Shown one piece after another: positions 7,876 to 14,955 of a stretch of DNA of 25,521 bases. A program made the position numbers and the translations under genes. The notes beneath the pieces are model-generated. The model made no database searches and was not told the DNA's origin. It was given only the letters and a program-made list of their open reading frames with translations. Numbering within the stretch: position 1 is the first letter of the stretch; each line of letters opens with the position of its first letter. This DNA is from an uncultured Oscillospiraceae bacterium. GTDB lineage: Bacteria; Bacillota; Clostridia; Oscillospirales; Ruminococcaceae. The stretch spans positions 1 through 25,521 of the forward strand of contig CAJUSD010000024.1 of the NCBI GenBank assembly GCA_910589145.1, written 5' to 3'.

Positions 7876-8640
7876 CTATTCTTTTTGTATTTTCACTGCC
7901 ATTGTCGCATAATAAAGGGGAATATTGAAATCATGTAAATTTCCCGACGCATCAGTATCCTGATAAATGTCCTTTAAAATAAAACCAGCTTTTAACTGGC
8001 CGCCGATCTGTTCCTCTATGGTGTGGGAGAATTGAAGTCCATCGTTTTTTTCTATTGCTTCCTTGTATAAGTCCGCGTCTTTCAGCGGATTATAGGGAAG
8101 CCTGTATTTGAAACTGGTCTGGTCATCATCGAACACAAAGTTAAACCCATTGTCCAACCCTGCTAAAAGGATGCCGTTTTGCCTTAATACCCGAAAGCAT
8201 TCCCTCCAGATGGGATATACATCTTCCACATAGCAATTTGAAACTGGATGGAAAATCAAGTCAAAGCTTTCATCTGGAAAGGGCAGCGGCTTTGTCATAT
8301 CTGCTTGTACAATATCAATTTCATATCCCTCCCGATGGGCAACAAGGCGCTCACTATTGATTTGGGCATTGGAATAATCTAATACAGTGCACTTTGCCCC
8401 TAGTGCAGAGAATATAGGCATTTGCTGTCCCCCACCAGAGGCAAGCCCCAAAATCCTTGCACCCTTCATTGTACAAAACCAGTCTTTCGGAACAGGCTTT
8501 GTAGGTGTAAGCAGGACAGACCATTCTCCAGCTTTGGCCTTTTCATAAACCTCATGGCTAATCGGCTGACCCCATTCCCAGCCGTTAGTTACCCATTGGT
8601 CAATTGTTTCAGCATTGATCTCTGTATAACGTTTTTCCAT
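7876..8640 (-). CDS. Class I SAM-dependent methyltransferase
   Basis: This 254-residue cytoplasmic protein has the Rossmann-type methyltransferase fold. Motif I is ILGLASGGGQQ (residues 63-73), the acidic residue ending strand 2 is Asp88 in TVLDYS, the DIVQADMTKPLPFPDESFDLIFH segment supplies the adenine-side and motif IV positions, and RVLRQNGILLAG follows. The substrate is not evident; relatives are often annotated as UbiE-like or generic small-molecule methyltransferases. The ATG at 8640 is preferred because AAGGGGAT lies 6-12 bases before it; an in-frame ATG at 8661 has no ribosome binding site. It faces the rnj operon tail to tail and appears to be monocistronic. Confidence 0.88.
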   Translation of the reverse strand: MEKRYTEINAETIDQWVTNGWEWGQPISHEVYEKAKAGEWSVLLTPTKPVPKDWFCTMKGARILGLASGGGQQMPIFSALGAKCTVLDYSNAQINSERLVAHREGYEIDIVQADMTKPLPFPDESFDLIFHPVSNCYVEDVYPIWRECFRVLRQNGILLAGLDNGFNFVFDDDQTSFKYRLPYNPLKDADLYKEAIEKNDGLQFSHTIEEQIGGQLKAGFILKDIYQDTDASGNLHDFNIPLYYATMAVKIQKE

Positions 8641-8749
8641 AGTGATCCCCTTTTTCTTCATAAATGATCTGTAAAATTACGAAAATGCAATGGAGTGCAA
8701 GAGTGAGTAAAATGCCGTCGAACTCATGTTATTTTAGCGAAAGTATAAC

Positions 8750-8783
8750 AAAAATCCCGTTCCGCTGTACTGCGAAACGGAAT
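8750..8783 (-). terminator. Terminator of carbonic anhydrase gene
   Basis: Read on the - strand, ATTCCGTTTCGC (8783-8772) pairs with GCGGAACGGGAT (8765-8754), 12 pairs including two G-T, followed by TTTTTG. It separates the carbonic anhydrase from the methyltransferase. Confidence 0.85.
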
Positions 8784-8804
8784 TCCTGAAATTATTTAAT
8801 CTTC

Positions 8805-9362
8805 TTAGTCCAAAAACTCAACTTTGCCGCTGTCAATGTAGTACATTGCGCCGCAGACCTTTACATCCTCTGCCAAATGCAGTTTCTCTTTGATAATGGA
8901 CACGCTCTGCTGTACATTCAGGCAGCAGGCTTTCAGCTCATCCTTCTCGTCTCCAATAGCCCGGAGGATTTCGTCGGTAAGATATTTTATGTAGCCCTCG
9001 GCCCCACCAGCCATAGCCGCGCCAACAGCTCCGCAGTGGCTGTGTCCCAGTACGACGACCAATTTAGTCCCCAGATGGTCCGCAGCATATTCAACGCTTC
9101 CCAACTGGTGATTATCCATGACATTACCTGCTACACGGATAACAAAAATTTCTCCGATTCCTGCCATAAAAATGCTCTCTGGTATAACCCTGGAATCAGA
9201 GCAGGTGATGACGATTGCATAGGGGGCCTGACCTTCGTCAGTAGTCTTTTTGCGCAGGACAGAGGAGATATTGCCTGTACTGGTTTCGGCCGAGAGATAA
9301 CGCTGGTTTCCATCCTGTAGCTTCTTTAAGGCTTCACTTGCGCAAATGTTTTCCTTGTGCAT
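8805..9362 (-). CDS. Beta-class carbonic anhydrase
   Basis: This enzyme interconverts CO2 and bicarbonate in the cytoplasm, supplying bicarbonate for carboxylations and pH balance. The 185-residue protein carries both family signatures: CSDSR at residues 54-58 (zinc ligand Cys54 and the Asp56/Arg58 dyad) and HSHC at 107-110 (ligands His107 and Cys110). The FVIRVAGN and GSVEYAADHLGT segments are also typical. The ATG at 9362 has GAGGA about 8 bases upstream; a GTG at 9377 would extend the protein by five residues but overlaps that ribosome binding site. A palindrome (9389-9405) lies just upstream. No partner gene such as a bicarbonate transporter or cyanase is adjacent. Confidence 0.95.
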   Translation of the reverse strand: MHKENICASEALKKLQDGNQRYLSAETSTGNISSVLRKKTTDEGQAPYAIVITCSDSRVIPESIFMAGIGEIFVIRVAGNVMDNHQLGSVEYAADHLGTKLVVVLGHSHCGAVGAAMAGGAEGYIKYLTDEILRAIGDEKDELKACCLNVQQSVSIIKEKLHLAEDVKVCGAMYYIDSGKVEFLD

Positions 9363-9388
9363 ATTGTGTTTCCTCACTTTCTGTTTTT

Positions 9389-9405
9389 CAGCATAGAATA
9401 TGCTG
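9389..9405. promoter_or_regulatory. Palindrome upstream of carbonic anhydrase, candidate operator
   Basis: CAGCATA-GAA-TATGCTG is a perfect 7-bp inverted repeat with a 3-bp centre. It lies between the carbonic anhydrase ribosome binding site and a possible -10 box (TATAAA on the - strand at 9440-9445, with no clear -35). It has no T-run, so it looks more like a protein-binding site or a small leader hairpin than a terminator. Confidence 0.35.
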
Positions 9406-9459
9406 TTTATTGATTTTTCGGATTGATACTATCCGCTATTTTATACCTCTCCTTGTCCC

Positions 9460-9693
9460 TCATTCTTCTGCCTCGATTATCTTCTGATTATAGTCCTGAA
9501 CGGTCTTCATTCTGGCGTTATATTCCCTGGGCCTTTCAGCAATAAATTGTTGCTGCCCTCTTGGATTTTATTCAGCAGATGGGTGGTTTTATTACATGGA
9601 AATCCATCCTGTCAGTGTAAAGGAACCGATAGATATCCTCGCTGATGCGGAACTCTAAATGGAATGAATTTTTATTTGTAAAGGGACTTTTTC
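9460..9693 (-). pseudogene. Decayed coding fragment, family unknown
   Basis: Two - strand reading frames keep protein-like composition but are separated by a frame change near 9571. The upstream part (about 9693-9572) reads NKNSFHLEFRISEDIYRFLY and then TDRMDFHVIKPP before a stop. The downstream part (about 9571-9460) reads RGQQQFIAERPREYNARMKT and then VQDYNQKIIEAEE before a TGA. The charged helical tail resembles the end of a small regulatory or mobile-element protein, but I cannot name a family. No intact start or ribosome binding site remains. The fragment points the same way as the carbonic anhydrase, about 100 bp upstream of it. Confidence 0.4.
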
Positions 9694-9888
9694 ATCTTCA
9701 TTTTATCATAAACGCAGTCTTTTGTCTACTTGCTTTCAAAAGCTGCCGAACTTCCAAGAGAAGTACAGTATGACGAGAAAAAGACCGGACAGAAAGCGTT
9801 CAACGGTTGTGAATACAGGTTCTTATTCCTCTGTCACCGCAATGTCACTTTTACTCTTTATAGTAATACCAAAAGGAGGAAATCAAAC
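9694..9888 (+). other. Upstream region of ABC exporter, possibly more gene debris
   Basis: The frame of the ABC ATPase stays open upstream from 9730 to its start. The virtual translation (KAAELPREVQYDEKKTGQKA and onward) looks somewhat protein-like, so it may be another eroded gene end rather than a true N-terminus. No clear promoter was seen. The ATPase ribosome binding site closes the region at 9871-9880. Confidence 0.3.
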
Positions 9889-10578
9889 ATGGAACTTTTA
9901 CGTTGTGAAAATCTTACCAAAACATATGGCTCTGGTTCTGTCCGGGTGACAGCTTTATCCTGCCTGAATCTTTCTATTGAAAAAGGGGAGTTTGTGTCCA
10001 TTGTGGGGACTTCCGGCTCTGGAAAATCTACCCTTCTTCATATGCTGGGCGGGGTGGATCGACCCACTGAAGGCCATATCTACATTGAGGATACTGATAT
10101 CTCCACCTTATCAGAGGAAAAGCTGGCGGTATTTCGCCGCCGGAAGGTGGGCTTAATCTATCAATTTTACAATCTGATTCCAACCCTGAACGTCCGAAAA
10201 AACATCCTTCTCCCCATGCTTCTGGACAACCGCCGTCCAGATGAAGCCCGCTTTCAGGAGATTGTGGAAACCTTGGGCCTGGAAGAACGCTTGACCCACC
10301 TGCCTGGAGAGCTTTCCGGCGGCCAGCAGCAGCGGGTAGCCATTGCCAGAAGCTTGATTTATCGTCCTGCCCTGCTCTTGGCCGACGAACCCACAGGCAA
10401 TCTGGATCGGAAAAATTCTGAGGAAACCGTAGAACTATTAAAGCTCTCCAATCGGAAATATGGCCAAACAGTGCTTCTCATCACCCATGACGAAAATATT
10501 GCCCTGGAGGCCCACCGCATTATCACCATTGAGGATGGAAAAATACTCCGGGACGAGGTGTTAGGGGGAGCAAAATGA
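9889..10578 (+). CDS. ABC transporter ATP-binding protein (MacB/LolD/BceA type)
   Basis: This is the cytoplasmic motor of a two-gene exporter, 229 residues, the normal length for the family. It has Walker A GTSGSGKST (40-48), Q-loop Gln92 (YQFYNL), signature LSGGQQQR (142-149), Walker B LLLADEPTGNLD (162-173) and the switch His200. The spacing and the TGNLD sequence are typical of the group that works with FtsX-type permeases to move lipids or peptides or to sense antimicrobial peptides. The ATG at 9889 has a strong AAAAGGAGGA sequence before it. Its end overlaps the permease start by four bases (ATGA). No adjacent two-component system is present, unlike classical BceAB modules. Confidence 0.94.
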   Translation: MELLRCENLTKTYGSGSVRVTALSCLNLSIEKGEFVSIVGTSGSGKSTLLHMLGGVDRPTEGHIYIEDTDISTLSEEKLAVFRRRKVGLIYQFYNLIPTLNVRKNILLPMLLDNRRPDEARFQEIVETLGLEERLTHLPGELSGGQQQRVAIARSLIYRPALLLADEPTGNLDRKNSEETVELLKLSNRKYGQTVLLITHDENIALEAHRIITIEDGKILRDEVLGGAK

Positions 10579-13274
10579 ATATTATACAGGAATATACTTT
10601 GGACTTTGTAAAACGAAACCGCCGTTCCAGCATAGCAATTATGGTGGCTCTGCTGTTGACTGTAATGATGCTGTCCGGTTTAAGCGGCTTTTTCTGGACC
10701 ATGTATACTGACAATATTCGTCTGATACTTCTGGAAAACGGCAACTGGCATGGTGAACTTTTTGACGATACCTATGGCCGGGATCTGGAACAGATTGAAA
10801 ACTATGCCTCTGTTGAAACCGTTATGGTCAAAGGCCCCTGGGAGGTTTCGCTGCTGGACAGCGACAATCCCCGGCGGCAATACCTGATCCTTCGGGGTGC
10901 AAACCAGGCATACTGGGAATCCATGTCAGAAAAGAACCTAATTATAGAGGGCCGCATTCCATCGGCGGAAGGGGAAATTGCCCTCTCCAAACAGTTCTTT
11001 GATGCTTATCCCGAAACCAGGCTGGGGGATACCCTCACCTTTCCCACTGGGGAACGACTGCTAAACGGAGAAGTTCGGGACGCAAGCGACGCATTTTCAG
11101 AAAATGAAACCTTTCGGCAGACTGGAACGGTCTCTTATACCATTGTGGGTAAATGGGATGTAGCGACATCTTCTATGGTGCCAGCCTATACTGCTATGGG
11201 GTATCTGGAAAATGCTTCTATTCAGTCCAATGAAATGATTACCGTTTATCTACGATTTCACAATATGCGGGATACTTATAAAGAACTCCCTGCCCTGGCA
11301 GAGTCACTGGGCTGGAAAACTAATGAATATGGAAAATATTCGCTGAGATATAACAGCCCCTATCTTTCCCGCTTCCTGGTGCTGCCTCCAAATTTTCATC
11401 TGGATATTAAAGGTATGAGTGGAGCCATTATTTCTTTGTTGGTATTTTTGATCATGGTGGTGGGGCTGTTTGTACTGATTATTCATAATGCCTTTGCCCT
11501 ATCTGTTAATATGCGGCTTTCTCAGCTGGGAATTTTGGCCAGTATTGGGGCATCTCCAAAACAGATTCGCAAATCCGTCATTTGTGAAGGTCTGATTCTG
11601 CTCCTGATTCCCCTCCCTCTGGGAATATTGGGAGGCTGGGCCTTTGATAAAGCTATCTTCCAGATGATCAACAGTATGAATGAGCTTTCCAGAGGGCGTT
11701 CTGAAGAAGTAGTATTTACATTCGGACTTCCGGCAATCCTCCCGGCGGTGGTACTGGCCTTTATAACGGTCTGGTTATCCGCACTGATTCCCGCCATACG
11801 GGTTTCCAAAATGTCCCCTGTGGAGGCTATACGGCAGAATGGAGACGGCGGCAAAATGAAACGCATCCGGGAAAAGAAAAATTTTCTGCTGTGGAAATGG
11901 TTCGGCATTACAGGAGAGCTGGCTTCTAATACGTTAACTGCCCGAAAAAGATCCTACCGTGCCGCTACCATTTCATTTACAATGGCTTTTCTTATCCTGA
12001 CTTGTTTTCAGACTATACTTGCTTGTCAGCGCACGGCGCAGGCCGTATTTCCTAATCTCAAAGAAGAATACCAACAGATTACTTTCTACCTGCTGGACGG
12101 TCAGCCGGTCAACAGGGAACTTGTACAGCGGATGAAGCAAACAGAAGGGCTGCAAAGCGCAACCTTCTTTTCTGAAACGCCTCATGCCCTCTGGGTTTCA
12201 GCTGAAATGGCATCCGACAGCGTCGAACAGGTTATGGGGGGATTTCAGGGGATTGTAGACAAAGGAAGATACAGCCCCATTGAAGAAAACGGCCTTTACC
12301 GCCTGACAGTTTATACTACAGGTCTGGACAGTGAATCCTTTGACCAATACTGTCAAAGCATAGGGGAGAATCCTGCACCTTATCATGAGGAAAACGGCCC
12401 TGTAATCTTTTACAACCAGACAATCGATCCAACAAAATATTCCCAAAGGAATAAGGTTTATATGGAATTGCTAAAGATAAAAGAGGGGGATACGCTCCAT
12501 CTGAGCACAAAAGCCTTTGAAAGCGACTCCGATGGTGAAGCATACGAATATGACCTGACCATTGGCAAAATAACGGACTCCCTTCCCAAGTTTCAAAACC
12601 TCACTTCTTTCACCTCCTGCGCCCTAATGCCCTATGACCGGCTGCAAAAGCTGTCTGAACACTTTTATGAAAGACGGCAGCTCAATGTCAACAACATAAA
12701 GGGAATTTTTGTTACCGACGCGCAGAAAGGTGAAGACGGGTTTTATGACCGCATTTTAGAAGTTTCCGATTCCCTGACCCAGCTGGCAAATGAATATTAT
12801 GGATCAAGCGACTTTGAAATTATCAATGTAAAGGAGCGTAATGATTCCAAGGAGAGCGGCTATACCCTTATGCGGTTGATTGTCAACTGTATTTCTGGGC
12901 TGCTCATGGTGATCGGGATGGCTAATGTCTGGTCTACCATTATGAATAATCTTGCTCAAAGAAGCAGGGAATTCGCCATGCTTCGCTCCATGGGCATGCC
13001 GCCAAAGGGAATCCGTAAAATGCTTTTAATGGAAGGTGTATTCTTTGCATTTATCCCACTGCTGATGAGCCTGGTCCCCTTCGCAGGGGTATTAGCGGCA
13101 TTCCTTTATCTCAATGAAGTCACCCTTTGGGAGTTCCTGCCTTTTGCCCCAGTTGGCATTGTAGTGCTGTATACTGCATTGCTGTTCGCCTCTACAGTGG
13201 GGGCGTATGTAATTGGGGAAAGAAAGATTCGGAAATTGGATATTGTTGCCGCATTGAAAGAGGATAATATTTGA
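10575..13274 (+). CDS. ABC transporter permease with two FtsX domains
   Basis: This is the membrane partner of the preceding ATPase, 899 residues. Hydrophobic segments lie at about 19-41, 280-308, 335-357 and 388-415, then again at about 465-487, 768-790, 822-846 and 857-882. That gives two FtsX-like halves, each with a large extracytoplasmic domain (about 42-279 and 490-765). Each half has the FtsX coupling-type motif: QLGILASIGASPKQIRK and EFAMLRSMGMPPKGIRK. This duplicated layout is seen in lipoprotein/peptide exporter-type permeases of Firmicutes; BceB has ten helices and one large loop, so this is probably not a true BceB. The substrate is unknown. No terminator follows directly; the stop is about 33 bp from the interspersed element. 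Confidence 0.92.
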   Translation: MNIIQEYTLDFVKRNRRSSIAIMVALLLTVMMLSGLSGFFWTMYTDNIRLILLENGNWHGELFDDTYGRDLEQIENYASVETVMVKGPWEVSLLDSDNPRRQYLILRGANQAYWESMSEKNLIIEGRIPSAEGEIALSKQFFDAYPETRLGDTLTFPTGERLLNGEVRDASDAFSENETFRQTGTVSYTIVGKWDVATSSMVPAYTAMGYLENASIQSNEMITVYLRFHNMRDTYKELPALAESLGWKTNEYGKYSLRYNSPYLSRFLVLPPNFHLDIKGMSGAIISLLVFLIMVVGLFVLIIHNAFALSVNMRLSQLGILASIGASPKQIRKSVICEGLILLLIPLPLGILGGWAFDKAIFQMINSMNELSRGRSEEVVFTFGLPAILPAVVLAFITVWLSALIPAIRVSKMSPVEAIRQNGDGGKMKRIREKKNFLLWKWFGITGELASNTLTARKRSYRAATISFTMAFLILTCFQTILACQRTAQAVFPNLKEEYQQITFYLLDGQPVNRELVQRMKQTEGLQSATFFSETPHALWVSAEMASDSVEQVMGGFQGIVDKGRYSPIEENGLYRLTVYTTGLDSESFDQYCQSIGENPAPYHEENGPVIFYNQTIDPTKYSQRNKVYMELLKIKEGDTLHLSTKAFESDSDGEAYEYDLTIGKITDSLPKFQNLTSFTSCALMPYDRLQKLSEHFYERRQLNVNNIKGIFVTDAQKGEDGFYDRILEVSDSLTQLANEYYGSSDFEIINVKERNDSKESGYTLMRLIVNCISGLLMVIGMANVWSTIMNNLAQRSREFAMLRSMGMPPKGIRKMLLMEGVFFAFIPLLMSLVPFAGVLAAFLYLNEVTLWEFLPFAPVGIVVLYTALLFASTVGAYVIGERKIRKLDIVAALKEDNI

Positions 13275-13307
13275 TATTTTTGAGGTTTATGTTGAAATAA
13301 CGTGAAT

Positions 13308-13498
13308 TCGATCAGGCAAATTTGCGGGAAAAACCTCAGACGAGTACAATCTAGTACTCCATCCGGCCAGAAATCGAAGTCGGCTTTGGGTCGTATTTCC
13401 GCAGGGCTGCGTTATCGTCCTTGACGGGCGTCAGCCCGTCTGCGTCCCCTGAACCCTAAACCTTAAAATTAAGAAATGTTTTCATCGAGCTTGCGTTA
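13308..13498 (+). repeat. Interspersed element, copy 1
   Basis: The left 42 bp (13308-13349) match the left end of the second copy (21352-21393) at 37 of 42 positions. The right 48 bp (13451-13498) match 21491-21538 at about 39 of 48. The 101-bp core is unrelated to the other core and contains a perfect GACGGGC-GTCA-GCCCGTC hairpin. The outer ends are imperfect inverted repeats: AACGTGAATTCGAT starting at 13299, against AACGCAAGCTCGAT on the opposite strand. AAATA occurs on both flanks and could be a target duplication. It looks like a MITE-like or REP-like element of about 190-200 bp with no transposase of its own. Confidence 0.7.
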
Positions 13499-13502
13499 AA
13501 AT

Positions 13503-13535
13503 AAGGGTGTGCTTGAAATACATCAGCACACCCTT
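13503..13535 (-). terminator. Terminator of Gate-domain protein gene
   Basis: AAGGGTGTGCT (13503-13513) and AGCACACCCTT (13525-13535) form a perfect 11-bp stem with an 11-nt loop. Read on the - strand it is followed by ATTTTAA. It lies about 25 bp after the Gate-protein stop, directly beside the interspersed element, and may also stop + strand transcription from the ABC operon. Confidence 0.75.
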
Positions 13536-13559
13536 CTAATTTGGAAACAGGATTCTCAG

Positions 13560-14537
13560 TCACTTATCGCCTACAGTAACAGCTTTCGCACTTCCCCTTA
13601 CTGACATGATAAGATTATATGCCCATACAGAACCAACCGCTGTGATAAACCTCGGCACAACCAACACCGGAACCCCTACCCCCAAAGGCAGAAAGTTGGC
13701 TGTTTCCTGTATCAATGAGTGCATGGAACAGATGGAGATATTTAATTTTCTGATATCCTCTTGATTCAAAGCATTGCTTTCATTGGCAGTAATCAGAATG
13801 CCCGCGCCGTATATCAAGCCGATGACATTGGCCACCAGCCAATAAAGTGCAGTCTCCTTTGCCAGCCCAAATACAAACATGATATGTTTTAACCAGCCAC
13901 AGAACTTATCTATCAAATGGAACTCAATTAGGAACTTGAACGACACATTCAGCACAATGTTGATGATAAAAATTTTTACCACTGTTATATTGTCTAAAAG
14001 CCATCTTTTCAATACATCTGCCAGAGAAATTGCTTCCGACGAAAGCATTTGTGCGCCGGAGGAAAAAGCCTCATTTCCGCCGGGGAGTATCAGAGCCAAC
14101 AGAAAACCCGTTAAAATGCTGGCTCCCACCCTGATAAACAGCAGCAGCCATACATTTCCGCCCGCTTTCTTTTGGATGGAAAGCTCAATGGGAAGGGTAT
14201 GGCTTAATAATACCATACTTGACAGGATGGACATTTCTCTCAGGGACAGGTCCAGGGATATCATCAGCGCAATTGCCGAATATGTATTGACCAGATACCC
14301 TGAAAGCAGCACCAAAATAGAGCGCCCTCCAAGTCCTAACAGATTAGCAGCTGGTTGCAGAAATATACTTAACTTATTAATAATCCCAACATAGTTTAAA
14401 ACAGCCATCAACAGGGACACGGGTATCATAATTTTAAATATTTTCAGGCTTGTTTTTACTGCATCTTTGGTTCCTGCAAAAAATATTTCCTTAAACAACT
14501 TTTGGCTGTCCTGCAAATGGAATAAATTGTTTTTCAT
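13560..14537 (-). CDS. Nucleoside-recognition (Gate) domain membrane protein
   Basis: This is a 325-residue polytopic membrane protein of the Gate-domain superfamily, which includes SpmA/SpmB, the FeoB channel portion and nucleoside transporters. Long hydrophobic segments occur throughout, and the duplicated pattern is visible: VSLLMAVLNYVGIINKLS followed by LLGLGGRSILVLLSGYLVN, then a second half with FKFLIEFHLIDKFCGWLKHI and KETALYWLVANVIGLIYGAG. It is probably a transporter or channel; the substrate cannot be told. The ATG at 14537 has AAAGGAGAG upstream; the frame extends to 14636 without a better start. It is monocistronic, with a clear promoter at 14608-14636 and its own terminator. Confidence 0.82.
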   Translation of the reverse strand: MKNNLFHLQDSQKLFKEIFFAGTKDAVKTSLKIFKIMIPVSLLMAVLNYVGIINKLSIFLQPAANLLGLGGRSILVLLSGYLVNTYSAIALMISLDLSLREMSILSSMVLLSHTLPIELSIQKKAGGNVWLLLFIRVGASILTGFLLALILPGGNEAFSSGAQMLSSEAISLADVLKRWLLDNITVVKIFIINIVLNVSFKFLIEFHLIDKFCGWLKHIMFVFGLAKETALYWLVANVIGLIYGAGILITANESNALNQEDIRKLNISICSMHSLIQETANFLPLGVGVPVLVVPRFITAVGSVWAYNLIMSVRGSAKAVTVGDK

Positions 14538-14607
14538 AGAGATGGTACTCTCCTTTTTTGAAAAATTCAGCAGTATTTCATTATATTTTTGTAAGCTCTT
14601 ACATTTA

Positions 14608-14636
14608 AGTATACAGTATGATTCTCTTTTTTGCAA
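14608..14636 (-). promoter_or_regulatory. Sigma-A promoter of Gate-domain gene
   Basis: On the - strand, TTGCAA (14636-14631) and TATACT (14613-14608) are separated by 17 bp. The leader to the ATG at 14537 would be about 65 nt. Confidence 0.75.
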
Positions 14637-14893
14637 TAAATAGCATCAGAAAATTTGATATTATCTGATGAATAAATGTCATATATATTTAAATGAGCAA
14701 ATCCAAAGGTTAAGATTATTCATACAGCCTAAGAACTGTGTTGAGAGGCAAAACCGGACTATAAGGATTTGGTTTTTGCAAACAAGCTTTTATTTTTCCT
14801 TTTGAGCATTTTTTAAGTTCATACAGGGGATTTCGCGCTTGCGAACACACATGGGGCCAAGTCTGTCGGAGCGGTTCTGCTGCTTAACCCTGA
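14637..14893. other. Intergenic region without a recognisable gene
   Basis: This lies between the Gate-protein promoter and the typA terminator. It is A/T-rich to about 14810, then more G/C-rich with a short GCGC-TTGC-GAAC type inverted stretch near 14835. I saw no ORF with a ribosome binding site, no tRNA-like fold and no match to the interspersed element. Confidence 0.4.
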
Positions 14894-14931
14894 AATCAAA
14901 GGGGGCCTTTTCTGAAAAGGCCCCCTTGATT
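14894..14931 (-). terminator. Long hairpin downstream of typA
   Basis: AATCAAAGGGGGCCTTTT pairs with AAAAGGCCCCCTTGATT, 17 pairs with one bulged A and a CTG loop. It is the longest stem in the window. The - strand tail is TTTGATTTC, a weak T-tract, so it may serve as both a terminator and a 3'-end stabiliser. Confidence 0.75.
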
Positions 14932-14955
14932 CTAAGTTTTATTTGATGCCGCAAT

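Noticed and set aside
9730..9888. N-terminal extension of the ABC ATPase
   Set aside because: The family starts a few residues before the first strand, and AAAAGGAGGA directly precedes the ATG at 9889.
13299..13498. Insertion sequence or integron attC site
   Set aside because: There is no transposase or integrase, and no attC-type core sites; only MITE-like ends are visible.
13879..14394. 171-codon ORF opposite the Gate-domain gene
   Set aside because: It is a shadow frame of a well-supported membrane protein, with no ribosome binding site or recognisable sequence.
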